Assembly: GCA_028532855.1 (NCBI GenBank)
Contig: JAQQAL010000025.1
Span: forward strand, 19,512-83,511
Reading direction: 5' to 3'
Source: Candidatus Thalassospirochaeta sargassi
Lineage (GTDB): Bacteria > Spirochaetota > Spirochaetia > UBA9216
DNA: 64,000 nucleotides
Of this stretch, positions 26,364 through 33,764 are shown piece by piece. The first letter of the stretch is position 1. Each line of letters begins with the position of its first letter. Position numbers and translations under genes: made by a program. The notes under the pieces are model-generated. The model was given only the letters and a program-made list of their open reading frames with translations, had not been told where the DNA came from and ran no database searches.

Positions 26364-26396
26364 AAGGCTGCGTTTTATTATCGCAGCCTTTTTTTT
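26364..26396 (+). terminator. Rho-independent terminator after hisF
   Basis: A nine-pair GC-rich hairpin (AAGGCTGCG with CGCAGCCTT, 9-base loop) followed by T8, about 20 bases after the hisF stop codon. Confidence 0.93.
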
Positions 26397-26427
26397 GAAT
26401 ATCATGTTTATTCATTCTGAAATAAAT

Positions 26428-26459
26428 ATCCCCTGAATGGGGGATGTACAAGTAGTACA
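26428..26459 (+). promoter_or_regulatory. Tandem inverted repeats upstream of the luxR-type gene
   Basis: Two short palindromes adjoin each other: ATCCCC-N6-GGGGAT and TGTAC-N5-GTACA. TAATAT (26469-26474) lies ten bases further on and has no -35 hexamer at the right spacing, so the second repeat occupies the -35 region as an activator or repressor site might. The binding protein is unknown; the downstream LuxR protein is a candidate. Confidence 0.4.
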
Positions 26460-26515
26460 CGGTAACACTAATATGTCTACAGGCTCTTTATTGTAGGAAT
26501 TAAGGACATTGATAA

Positions 26516-27388
26516 ATGGGTAGTAACACAGTTTTCAGAGTGCAGAGAAGGGTTTCATTAATCAGCGGAATAATCGGCATTGCAGTTGCAATAACAAATT
26601 TCACTTATTTTGTTTCTGCACATAGTGTTATAGAGAGTTTTATCGCTCCTGCAGTGTCTTTAATAGTACTTGTTAGCATTTTAGTGCTTTTCACAGCTTT
26701 CTGGGATCATGCTGTATCAAGGATAGTCCAGCTTGCCCTGGTTTATCTGATGGGGGCTGTATCAATTCTTGACGTTTATAATTCAATAGCCGGGATAGGA
26801 ATGATGCTTATCTTTGCTGTAATTGCTTTCAAATATGGATATTTCAAAAAACATTCTATTGTAAAATTTATCATTTTTCTTATCAGCATTTATTTACTTA
26901 CGTTTATTTCAGTTCAAAATCATCCGCATAAAAAAGGGTTCATGCTGGGTTTTGATGCGATTCTTTATACAACTATGTTTATTACAGTTCTATATTCAGT
27001 TTATTTAGATGAAATAAAAGAATACAGTAAAAGGGCCGATGTTGCAGAACGAACAGTTAATGAGCTGATAATTCAGAGACAAAAGTTGAATGATGAACTT
27101 GATAATCTGACAAATCAGATTATCAACTTTGAAAAAAGCACAAAACCCCTTGATTTTGAAATGATAAAAATAACGCCCAGGGAACAGGAAGTTATAAAAG
27201 TCCTGGTTGTTAATGGTGGAGCAACGGAAAAAGAGATAGCAGAAGCACTGAACATAAGTCCAGAAACTGTAAAAACACATATGAAAAATATCAGACGAAA
27301 GCTTGGCGTTGATCGAAAAACTGAAATAATTGATCTTTGCAGAAATAATTTTAAAATAGTCTCCCGATCATATGTGCTTGACGATTGA
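26516..27388 (+). CDS. Membrane-bound LuxR-type transcriptional regulator
   Basis: 290 residues. Residues about 12-165 form six or so membrane helices with short loops, then a coiled coil (about 175-205, LIIQRQKLNDELDNLTNQI), and a C-terminal GerE/LuxR helix-turn-helix (about 222-285; ITPREQEVIKVLVVNGGATE, KEIAEALNISPETVKTHMKN). The protein thus binds DNA while in the membrane, with no phospho-acceptor domain. AAGGA nine bases before the ATG supports the start. The gene is flanked by the hisF terminator and a promoter for the next gene, so it is a single-gene unit; signal and targets are unknown. Confidence 0.88.
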   Translation: MGSNTVFRVQRRVSLISGIIGIAVAITNFTYFVSAHSVIESFIAPAVSLIVLVSILVLFTAFWDHAVSRIVQLALVYLMGAVSILDVYNSIAGIGMMLIFAVIAFKYGYFKKHSIVKFIIFLISIYLLTFISVQNHPHKKGFMLGFDAILYTTMFITVLYSVYLDEIKEYSKRADVAERTVNELIIQRQKLNDELDNLTNQIINFEKSTKPLDFEMIKITPREQEVIKVLVVNGGATEKEIAEALNISPETVKTHMKNIRRKLGVDRKTEIIDLCRNNFKIVSRSYVLDD

Positions 27389-27406
27389 AGTCTATATTAT
27401 TATATT
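27378..27406 (+). promoter_or_regulatory. Candidate promoter for the fmdB-like gene
   Basis: TTGACG, 17 bases, TATATT (five of six matches each). The -35 lies inside the last codons of the luxR-type gene, about 45 bases before the fmdB-like ATG. Confidence 0.45.
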
Positions 27407-27451
27407 ATGCTCAGAAATAACTGATAATTTAATTCCTTGTGGAGAAGCAAT

Positions 27452-27757
27452 ATGCCTACTTATGAATACGAATGCGTTGAATGCGGACACCGATTTGAAG
27501 CCTTTCAGGCTATGTCAGAAGACCCCTTAACAGAATGTGAGCACTGCAAGGGACCCGTTAAGCGATTGATATTCGGTGGTACCGGAATTATTTTCAAAGG
27601 CAGCGGTTTCTATGTTAATGACTCTTCAAAAGCCGGAAAACAAAGTACACAGGCTGCCAAATCAGAACCTAAGGATAGCGTTTCTGAAAAGAAGAGCGAT
27701 TCCGGGGTTTCACAGGCAAGTAAGTCTGATAAAAAAGAAAAAGCAGCCGCTAAATAA
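27452..27757 (+). CDS. FmdB-family zinc-ribbon protein
   Basis: A 101-residue protein. The N-terminal 45 residues are the FmdB/CxxC-CxxC regulatory-type zinc ribbon: MPTYEYECVECGHRFEAFQ, then CEHCKGPVKRLIF with the two Cys pairs, followed by GTGIIFKGSGFYVND. The tail is a low-complexity Lys/Ser/Ala-rich stretch. Function in the family is not established. The start is the ATG at 27452 with GGAG upstream. Its final codons form one arm of a hairpin that serves the opposite-strand hisS. Confidence 0.9.
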   Translation: MPTYEYECVECGHRFEAFQAMSEDPLTECEHCKGPVKRLIFGGTGIIFKGSGFYVNDSSKAGKQSTQAAKSEPKDSVSEKKSDSGVSQASKSDKKEKAAAK

Positions 27758-27767
27758 CGGCTGCTTT
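27740..27767 (-). terminator. Terminator for hisS (overlapping the fmdB stop)
   Basis: A ten-pair hairpin (AAAGCAGCCG with CGGCTGCTTT, loop of 8). On the minus strand it is followed by a T-rich run, TTCTTTTTT, so it should end hisS transcripts; on the plus strand only a few T follow, making it weak for fmdB. Confidence 0.7.
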
Positions 27768-27788
27768 ACAGTATTTACGTTCTGTATA

Positions 27789-29096
27789 TTAACCTGATAT
27801 TTCTTTTATCTTCTCAATAGCTTCTTCGATTGTGAGCATTTCGAAGTTCTGTCTGGCATTAAGATCCTTCAATGTTACTCGGTTTTCTTTGAATTCATCC
27901 TCACCGCAGATGACTGCAAAAGGAATGGCTTTTCGTTCTGCAAAGGAAAACTGGTTTTTAAACTTCTTATTATCAAGGAAAACCTCGGCATTAAGACCTG
28001 CCTCTCTGAGTTTAGTGGCGAGACTGAAATAATGCCCTTTCAGGCTTCTGTCCATATTCATTATGAGCACGTCGGTAAGGCTCTTCTTTGATGATGATGT
28101 TCCTAGTTCATCAAGAGCAGCCATAAGCCTGTCGAGTCCGATTGATGAACCCACCCCGGGCATTTCTGTTTTGGAATAAATAGATGCAAGATTATTGTAG
28201 CGTCCCCCGGAACATACTGAACCGATGGCCGGGAGGGCATCCAGAAAGGTCTCGTAAACAATGCCTGTATAGTAATCCAACCCACGGGTAATGGACGGGT
28301 TGAGAACAAACAGCTCTTCTATACCGCAGTCAATCATCATCTGTCGAACTATCCTTATCCGCTCGCTTCCAGGAGTTGGCCCTCCGGAGAGGTTTTCGAG
28401 TTTTCCAAGTATATCATCAAAACTACCCTCGGCGCTGATATATTCCAGAATCCTGGATGCTTTGTCCCCATCGGCAAGTTCAGTTAGCATTTCCAAAACC
28501 TTGTCTTCACCGATTTTAGCAAGCTTATCTACTATACGCAGAATTTCTGCTAAATCGTCTGAAATCCCAAGGTGATCAAGAAAGGCATTGAAGATGCCAC
28601 GATGAGAAATATGAATATGAATATCTGGAACACCGAGAGCTTTTAATGAGGCATGCATAATTGAGAGTATCTCAAAATCAGCCTCAGGTGTATCGACACC
28701 GACAATATCAAAATCGCATTGTGTGAACTCTCTGTACCGGCCGCGTTGCGTATTTTCACCGCGCCAGACCTTGGAGATATGGTAACGCTTAAATGGCAGA
28801 TAAAGTTCATTTATATGAGCAGCCATGAAACGAGCGAATGGTACAGTAAGGTCGAATCGCATCGCAACATCGCGCTTACCGTGGTCATTAAAACGATAAA
28901 TCTGTTTATCTGTTTCTCCGCTGCCCTTTCCGAGAAGAACATCAGTATATTCGAGGACAGGTGTATCTATAGGGACCATGCCGAATGATTTAAAAGTCTC
29001 TTCCAGCGTCTGCTGAATGTCCTTTCTTGAAATTTCAGTTTCCGGAAGAAAATCCCTGAAGCCCTTTAAAACTTTAGGTTGAATAAGATTGGCCAT
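27789..29096 (-). CDS. hisS: Histidyl-tRNA synthetase
   Basis: Class II synthetase of 435 residues. Motif 1 region KGFRDFLPE at the start, motif 2 with KRYHISKVWRGENTQRGRYREFTQCDFD, the HisRS signature GLDYYTGIVYETF, SVCSGGRYNNL and motif 3 (GSSIGLDRL), then the Rossmann-like anticodon-binding domain (about 335-435). It charges tRNA-His. AGGAG precedes the ATG. It lies in opposite orientation to pcnB with a promoter-bearing gap of about 180 bases between them. Confidence 0.97.
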   Translation of the reverse strand: MANLIQPKVLKGFRDFLPETEISRKDIQQTLEETFKSFGMVPIDTPVLEYTDVLLGKGSGETDKQIYRFNDHGKRDVAMRFDLTVPFARFMAAHINELYLPFKRYHISKVWRGENTQRGRYREFTQCDFDIVGVDTPEADFEILSIMHASLKALGVPDIHIHISHRGIFNAFLDHLGISDDLAEILRIVDKLAKIGEDKVLEMLTELADGDKASRILEYISAEGSFDDILGKLENLSGGPTPGSERIRIVRQMMIDCGIEELFVLNPSITRGLDYYTGIVYETFLDALPAIGSVCSGGRYNNLASIYSKTEMPGVGSSIGLDRLMAALDELGTSSSKKSLTDVLIMNMDRSLKGHYFSLATKLREAGLNAEVFLDNKKFKNQFSFAERKAIPFAVICGEDEFKENRVTLKDLNARQNFEMLTIEEAIEKIKEISG

Positions 29097-29211
29097 AGGA
29101 GCTCCTGTAACTTATTGATGACTGAGTTTAATAGAATAAGGTATTATTTTCAAGCTTAGGGCTTGAAAGTCTTTAGAAGCACTTCGAAAGTACTAATTAA
29201 ATTTAATGAAT

Positions 29212-29239
29212 TTGATTGTATTTGAAATTAATGTATAAT
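29212..29239 (+). promoter_or_regulatory. Sigma-70 promoter for pcnB
   Basis: TTGATT, 16 bases, then a perfect TATAAT, 38 bases before the pcnB start. The rest of this gap (29097-29277) is AT-rich with no further feature that I can see. Confidence 0.55.
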
Positions 29240-29277
29240 CAAATGTAAAAAATTATTATACATCCAGGATTATACAA

Positions 29278-30399
29278 TTGCTGATAAGATACGGAACAAA
29301 TGGAAAGGGCCGAAGAGTCAAGATAGCTAATATATATACTATCGAAGAACACGGTATAACAACGGGCATGATCGACAGCGACGCGCTGAAGATTATAAAG
29401 CGATTGAGGCATGCCGGTTATAACGCATATGTCGTAGGCGGTGCAGTACGGGATCTGCTGCTTAATAAAACGCCGAAAGATTTTGATATAGCTACGGATG
29501 CTCACCCGAGACAGATAAAGAAACTCTTCTACAACGCAAAAATAATTGGAAAGCGATTCAGGCTGGTACATATTCAGTTTCAAAACAAGATAATTGAGGT
29601 TTCAACCTTCCGTGGGCTTACCCCCGGAGATGAGCAGAATACCTTCGGTACCATAGAAGATGATGTGAAAAGACGGGATTTTTCATTTAATGCATTATAT
29701 TATTCGCCTGTTGAAGAACAGCTGCTTGATTACATCGGGGGGTACGATGATGTTAAGCAGGGAAGGATTAGATCTCTCATACCGCTCGATGTTACCTTCA
29801 AGGAAGATCCTGTCCGGTTGATTCGAACGGTCAAGTATGCCTCAACAACAGGATTTCAACTGCCCGGAAAAATTAAAAAAGCTTTGAAGAAGTATTCCTC
29901 CGAATTAGATCGTGCTGCAGTTTCAAGGCTAACGGAAGAATTGATGAAAATTCTTGCCTGCGGAAGTTCAAACCAGATTTTTAGATACTGCATGGAATAC
30001 GATATGCTTAAATATATAGTTCCTGTAATTGCATCCAACGCTACTGAGGAAATGATGGACAGTCTTGTGACGCTTGATTCTGAAATATTGGAAAGACATG
30101 GTGTGAAGCGCGAATATATGCTGTATGCCCTGACAAGGACATATTTGAATAAGCCGACAGAATCTATGATAAAGACAAAAACAGCATTCAGAGAGGTTTT
30201 TAAAGAGATGAAGGCTATAATAGCACCGCTTACTCCGCCGAACATCGAAGTAGAGAAGGCTGTAGTTCTTTATTTTAAAGAGCTGGGCATATCAGTTAGA
30301 ATTCCGAATCAACATAGTAATGCAAAATACAGAAGGGGCGGTAAACGCAGACGTCCGCAGCATCGCAAGGGCAGACCTGCGGAATCAACCACTAAATAA
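29278..30399 (+). CDS. pcnB: Poly(A) polymerase / tRNA nucleotidyltransferase family (PcnB-like)
   Basis: 373 residues. Class II nucleotidyltransferase head: AYVVGGAVRDLLLNKTPKDFDIATDA (with the Gly-Gly and Asp-x-Asp metal residues), VSTFRG, the second Asp region DVKRRDFSFNALYY and the RNA-binding helix EDPVRLIRTVKYAS. The C-terminus ends in a basic tail (KYRRGGKRRRPQHRKGR) typical of bacterial poly(A) polymerases rather than CCA enzymes. The start is TTG with AGGA eight bases upstream; no ATG exists near the conserved N-terminus. It should add 3' A tails to RNA for turnover; a CCA-adding role cannot be excluded by eye. Confidence 0.88.
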   Translation: MLIRYGTNGKGRRVKIANIYTIEEHGITTGMIDSDALKIIKRLRHAGYNAYVVGGAVRDLLLNKTPKDFDIATDAHPRQIKKLFYNAKIIGKRFRLVHIQFQNKIIEVSTFRGLTPGDEQNTFGTIEDDVKRRDFSFNALYYSPVEEQLLDYIGGYDDVKQGRIRSLIPLDVTFKEDPVRLIRTVKYASTTGFQLPGKIKKALKKYSSELDRAAVSRLTEELMKILACGSSNQIFRYCMEYDMLKYIVPVIASNATEEMMDSLVTLDSEILERHGVKREYMLYALTRTYLNKPTESMIKTKTAFREVFKEMKAIIAPLTPPNIEVEKAVVLYFKELGISVRIPNQHSNAKYRRGGKRRRPQHRKGRPAESTTK

Positions 30400-30443
30400 A
30401 TAAAAACGGCTGTTCGCAATGCGAAACAGCCGTTTTTATTTAT
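30396..30443 (+). terminator. Bidirectional terminator after pcnB
   Basis: A long, nearly perfect hairpin (over 20 pairs with one bulge, loop AAT) that starts at the pcnB stop codon. Its arms carry an A-rich 5' side and T-rich 3' side, so it works for pcnB and also for the convergent gene on the minus strand. Confidence 0.92.
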
Positions 30444-30459
30444 CGGGCGGAATCCTGAA

Positions 30460-31731
30460 TCAGAACGCACACAAAGCAGCATAAAATTCAGTCTGGCATA
30501 AACCGAGGGTCTCGAGGTAGCTCGTTACAAAACCGGGCTGTTCCTTCTCCATCTGAACCATCAGGGATACTGATTTTTCACCGTAAAAGTCCGGATCCGC
30601 ACGGTATGAACCTACAAGGCTGTCTACTGCCTCTTCAAATCTGTTGTCGGCATATGCGTTAACTCCAAGTGCGTAAAAGGTTATTCCCTCTTCTCCCCCC
30701 ATCTGAATTGCGGTCTGGTAGTAGTAGTCAGCCATCATATAGTCGCGTTCAGCGTAATATATCAGGCCGAGGTAGTAATATGGTACCGGGTGATCATCGC
30801 GCATGCTGAGGGCGTTTATGAATGTTCTTTCAGCCATTGATAAATCATTGTCGCTGTAGTAATCCATTCCGTCCTGAATAAGATCGGGGAAGGTTTTGAT
30901 TCTGTCGATATATGTTATGAAATCAGTTGAAAATTCGTTCTTGCCTACCCATTCAAATGCGTTTTTAATGATCGCGACCTCATTGTTTTTCCTGTCGTTT
31001 ACCGGTGAAAGGGTTTTAATTGAATCCCAGATGATTCTATTATAGGCATTGTCACTACTGTTAAGCAGGAAGTGTACAAGACCCCACGACTGGGCATAGA
31101 ACACGTCGATACTCGCATTTGCATTTTCTACATTCATAGTAAGAAGTGTTGGAAAAGGAATTATTGAGTTTTCATAACCCTCGGCAGTATTGCTGATATA
31201 CTTTTTAAGGGTGAAAAGCCAATCAAGGTTTTCCTTGTACTCAACAGTCTTTACCTCAGGAGAATAGTAGCTGTCTTCAAAATAAATTGCAAAACCCTTC
31301 TGCATCCAAAGCGGTGGGTTTGGAATGAAGGTTTTAAGAAACTGCATAAATCCATGATGAGCCAGATAGGTGTTATATGAATCATCGTCAGTGTAGTAGC
31401 AGATTAATTCATTTTTATCAGGCTGATTATACTGAAGAAATACAAAAGAGCTTTTTTCTTCGGGAATGATATCGGCAAGATAATCGTCGAAAGCATCCTT
31501 ATCTTTAAATACCTTCACCTTCATCTTGTAGGTAAGGGCTGTCTCATCGAAATGAAAATATTGATTGTAGAAGTTGAAATAGGCATCCAGAATCTCGGCG
31601 GTTTCAGCAGCGTGTCCGACGCTTACCTCAGAATAAATTTTGTAGTAATCACTTTCGATTAAATTCATATCCTGTGCGAAGATAAATACAGAAAGCAGAA
31701 TAAAAATCGCGCAAAACAATAGCTTTTTCAT
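30460..31731 (-). CDS. Secreted peptidase-MA-like protein with TPR repeats, active site degenerate
   Basis: 423 residues with a signal peptide (LLFCAIFILLSVFIFAQ). The middle resembles gluzincin peptidase MA / DUF1570 proteins: a helix where HExxH is expected (YLAHHGFMQFL, His125-His126), then PPLWMQKGFAIYFE, matching the usual WLxEGLAxYxE segment. The zinc motif itself is not intact (HHGFM in place of HExxH), so it is probably not a protease. The C-terminal 130 residues are TPR-like (SMAERTFINALSMRDDHPVP, YYYLGLIYYAERDYMMADYY). AAGGAG precedes the ATG. It is likely periplasmic; partner and role unknown. Confidence 0.75.
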   Translation of the reverse strand: MKKLLFCAIFILLSVFIFAQDMNLIESDYYKIYSEVSVGHAAETAEILDAYFNFYNQYFHFDETALTYKMKVKVFKDKDAFDDYLADIIPEEKSSFVFLQYNQPDKNELICYYTDDDSYNTYLAHHGFMQFLKTFIPNPPLWMQKGFAIYFEDSYYSPEVKTVEYKENLDWLFTLKKYISNTAEGYENSIIPFPTLLTMNVENANASIDVFYAQSWGLVHFLLNSSDNAYNRIIWDSIKTLSPVNDRKNNEVAIIKNAFEWVGKNEFSTDFITYIDRIKTFPDLIQDGMDYYSDNDLSMAERTFINALSMRDDHPVPYYYLGLIYYAERDYMMADYYYQTAIQMGGEEGITFYALGVNAYADNRFEEAVDSLVGSYRADPDFYGEKSVSLMVQMEKEQPGFVTSYLETLGLCQTEFYAALCAF

Positions 31732-31791
31732 TTTGGAATCTCCTTACGTCTAATGTAGACAGGCAAATTCTATGCAATAGTTTGGAATATG

Positions 31792-32670
31792 TCAAACATT
31801 TTTCTTTTTTGTGAAAAAATCTTCAACATTTATACTTACTGAATCAATCATAATGCCTGAATACCGCTGTAGATTGTCAATCAAGTACTCTCTAAAGCTG
31901 TGAACCTTGTCGGAAACCTCAATTCCATAGGGCAGGCGGACATTGAGTTTAAGAATGTATCCGTTAATTTCTTCTCGTACCGAGACTTTCATTATGGTTA
32001 TTGAGCTATCGTACTCATCGGCACAGTGAAGAACCATTTGGGTAAGAGCTGATTCTGAGATGCTTACCCGGCCTTTTTTGTTAAACTCAGGTCGTACTAC
32101 GGTTTTTTCGAAATATTTTCCTTTCTTTGTAAAATTAAGCAAACTTTTTTCCATGAATACCTTGACTGAGTCGTAGACCATCTGTGAATAATTTCGGTTA
32201 ATTTCAACTGCAGGGACAGGAATAACATGTTTGCCCTCAAGTTTTCTTGAGCGGACCGCAGTATTAATTTCTTCCTCGGTAGCAATATCTTCAATTTGAA
32301 TAATCTTTGAGATTGCCGGCAAATGAAGACGCGCTGCTATTTTATGTGTCATCCTTTCTGATGTACCGATTATAAGAATGCGTTTGAACTTTTCCTCTCT
32401 CAGCTTTCTGATAACCGATTCTCTATGTGCTTTATCGTCAAAAAGGGCAGTTTTAATGGCGCCGAGGTAGGTCGGCTCTTTTTTTGCAGATTTTCCGGCG
32501 ATGATTTTTTTCCCTCTGATAAGCAGTCCGTCGTCAATAATAAGTTCGATGCCGAGTTTGTCTGCGATGAGTTTAGCTCTGAAACTCTTACCCGTACCAC
32601 TCTTACCTACGAGAGAAAAAACCTTTACGCCTTTGAGTACCCACTGTATATGTCTGAAAAGATGATTCAT
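31792..32670 (-). CDS. P-loop NTPase fused to an Asp23/Gls24-like domain
   Basis: 292 residues. The N-terminal half is a small P-loop domain with Walker A GKSGTGKS (22-29), an early Asp pair (LIIDDGLLIRGKK) and a strand RILIIGTSE, similar in feel to nucleotide/shikimate-type kinases. The C-terminal 90 residues match the Asp23/Gls24 (DUF322) pattern: VSISESALTQMVLHCADEY, a beta-rich middle with LPYGIEVSDKVHSFREYLID and the closing GIMIDSVSINVEDF. I know of no established function for this combination. No Shine-Dalgarno; a -10 box lies six bases before the ATG. Confidence 0.72.
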   Translation of the reverse strand: MNHLFRHIQWVLKGVKVFSLVGKSGTGKSFRAKLIADKLGIELIIDDGLLIRGKKIIAGKSAKKEPTYLGAIKTALFDDKAHRESVIRKLREEKFKRILIIGTSERMTHKIAARLHLPAISKIIQIEDIATEEEINTAVRSRKLEGKHVIPVPAVEINRNYSQMVYDSVKVFMEKSLLNFTKKGKYFEKTVVRPEFNKKGRVSISESALTQMVLHCADEYDSSITIMKVSVREEINGYILKLNVRLPYGIEVSDKVHSFREYLIDNLQRYSGIMIDSVSINVEDFFTKKKNV

Positions 32671-32676
32671 ATAAAT

Positions 32677-32705
32677 ATAATATATATAAGTACTTAAATA
32701 TCCAA
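32677..32705 (-). promoter_or_regulatory. Promoter with no leader before the P-loop/Asp23 gene
   Basis: On the minus strand TTGGAT, 17 bases, TATTAT, then six bases to the ATG. Same geometry as the promoters before the histidine kinase, Cas2-like and MEMO genes. Confidence 0.4.
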
Positions 32706-32711
32706 GAGAAA

Positions 32712-33701
32712 TCAGGAATTTATTTCAATTTTGATCTTTTCAATTGTTTTATTAAGAATTTCAGCGCCGAATAAAGATTCGGCTTTTCTCTGTGAGCGGG
32801 GTGGAAGCGGTGCCGTGCAGGTTTTAAATCCGCATATTTCATCAAAGTCTTCCAGTGATATTGCGAAAGAGTGTAAGATGAAGGTTCTGAATCCCTTTCT
32901 GCCGCCTCCGTATTTTACATCACCCGCAAGCGGAAATCCTGCGGCAGCAGCCTGGGCGCGTATCTGGTGGGTAAGGCCTGTTTCAATCCTGAACAAACAT
33001 AGACTGAGCCCATCCTCGCGGATCAGACTTTCAGCAAAGGTTACCGCTTCGTTTCCTGAATCATCAGTCTCAGCGCCGACGAGTGTTCTTGTAACTTTTT
33101 CTGTTCGCTGAAGCCTATCGGATAGTTTGACCTTTTTATCCGGCCCGCCAATGCAGATACCAAGGTAGTATTTCTTCAGCCTGCGCCCGCGCATAAGTTC
33201 GCTGAATTGATGCGCTCCTTTTATACTGAGTGAGGCAGTAATAAGGCCCGATGTGTTGCGGTCAAGACGGTGCAATGGCGCCGGCCTGAAAGACAGTGAC
33301 TCAGCGCCGGCATCAAGACCGCTCTGCAGCAGCGAAGCAAGTGAATCATCTCCATGAGTCAGCATTCCTGCGGGTTTATTAAGAAGCAGAAGGTTTTCAT
33401 TGCTGAATACTGTTATTTTTTTCAGCGTGTAGACAGCGCCTGAATCGGCTGGGGGTGGAGAAGTTTTAGCCTGAAAAATTATTGTTTCACGTACCGCAAT
33501 CTGATCACCCTGCTGAAGTCTGTCGGATTGTTTGCTCTTTTTTTCATTTACCCTGATAAGCCCCTTTCGAAGGCCGGAATAAATTAGTCCGGCGGGGATG
33601 TCGGGGAGAAGTTTTTTAAGAACCCTGTCGAGTCTTCTTCCTTCGTCGTCCGGGCCGCAAATAAACAGATTATATCCTTTCACTGATTGTAATACTAACA
33701 T
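32712..33701 (-). CDS. RluA-family RNA pseudouridine synthase
   Basis: 329 residues. An S4 RNA-binding domain (about 20-75; RRLDRVLKKLLPDIPAGLIYSG) precedes the catalytic domain with the RluA signature HRLDRNTSGLI, whose Asp is the nucleophile, the TRTLVGA strand, and the second signature TGLTHQIRAQAAAAGFPLAGD. It isomerises uridines in rRNA or tRNA; the exact site (RluC-, RluD- or TruC-type) is not decidable here. There is no clear ribosome site at the ATG. The gene is divergent from the Rnf operon and its start region contains that operon's -35 box. Confidence 0.93.
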   Translation of the reverse strand: MLVLQSVKGYNLFICGPDDEGRRLDRVLKKLLPDIPAGLIYSGLRKGLIRVNEKKSKQSDRLQQGDQIAVRETIIFQAKTSPPPADSGAVYTLKKITVFSNENLLLLNKPAGMLTHGDDSLASLLQSGLDAGAESLSFRPAPLHRLDRNTSGLITASLSIKGAHQFSELMRGRRLKKYYLGICIGGPDKKVKLSDRLQRTEKVTRTLVGAETDDSGNEAVTFAESLIREDGLSLCLFRIETGLTHQIRAQAAAAGFPLAGDVKYGGGRKGFRTFILHSFAISLEDFDEICGFKTCTAPLPPRSQRKAESLFGAEILNKTIEKIKIEINS

Positions 33702-33715
33702 GGCTGGTTTATAAT
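33687..33715 (+). promoter_or_regulatory. Sigma-70 promoter for the Rnf operon
   Basis: TTGTAA, 17 bases, then a perfect TATAAT, giving a leader of about 43 bases before the first gene. The -35 hexamer lies within the first codons of the divergent rluA-type gene, so the two transcription units may interfere. Confidence 0.6.
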
Positions 33716-33764
33716 ATCCAGACGACAGGGAATTCCCGAAAAAATCTAAAGGTATGACGATTTA

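Noticed and set aside
31748..31760. Small inverted repeat GTCTA-atg-TAGAC before the peptidase-MA-like gene
   Set aside because: Five pairs only; it could be chance in a 60-base gap and has no T-run or promoter relation.
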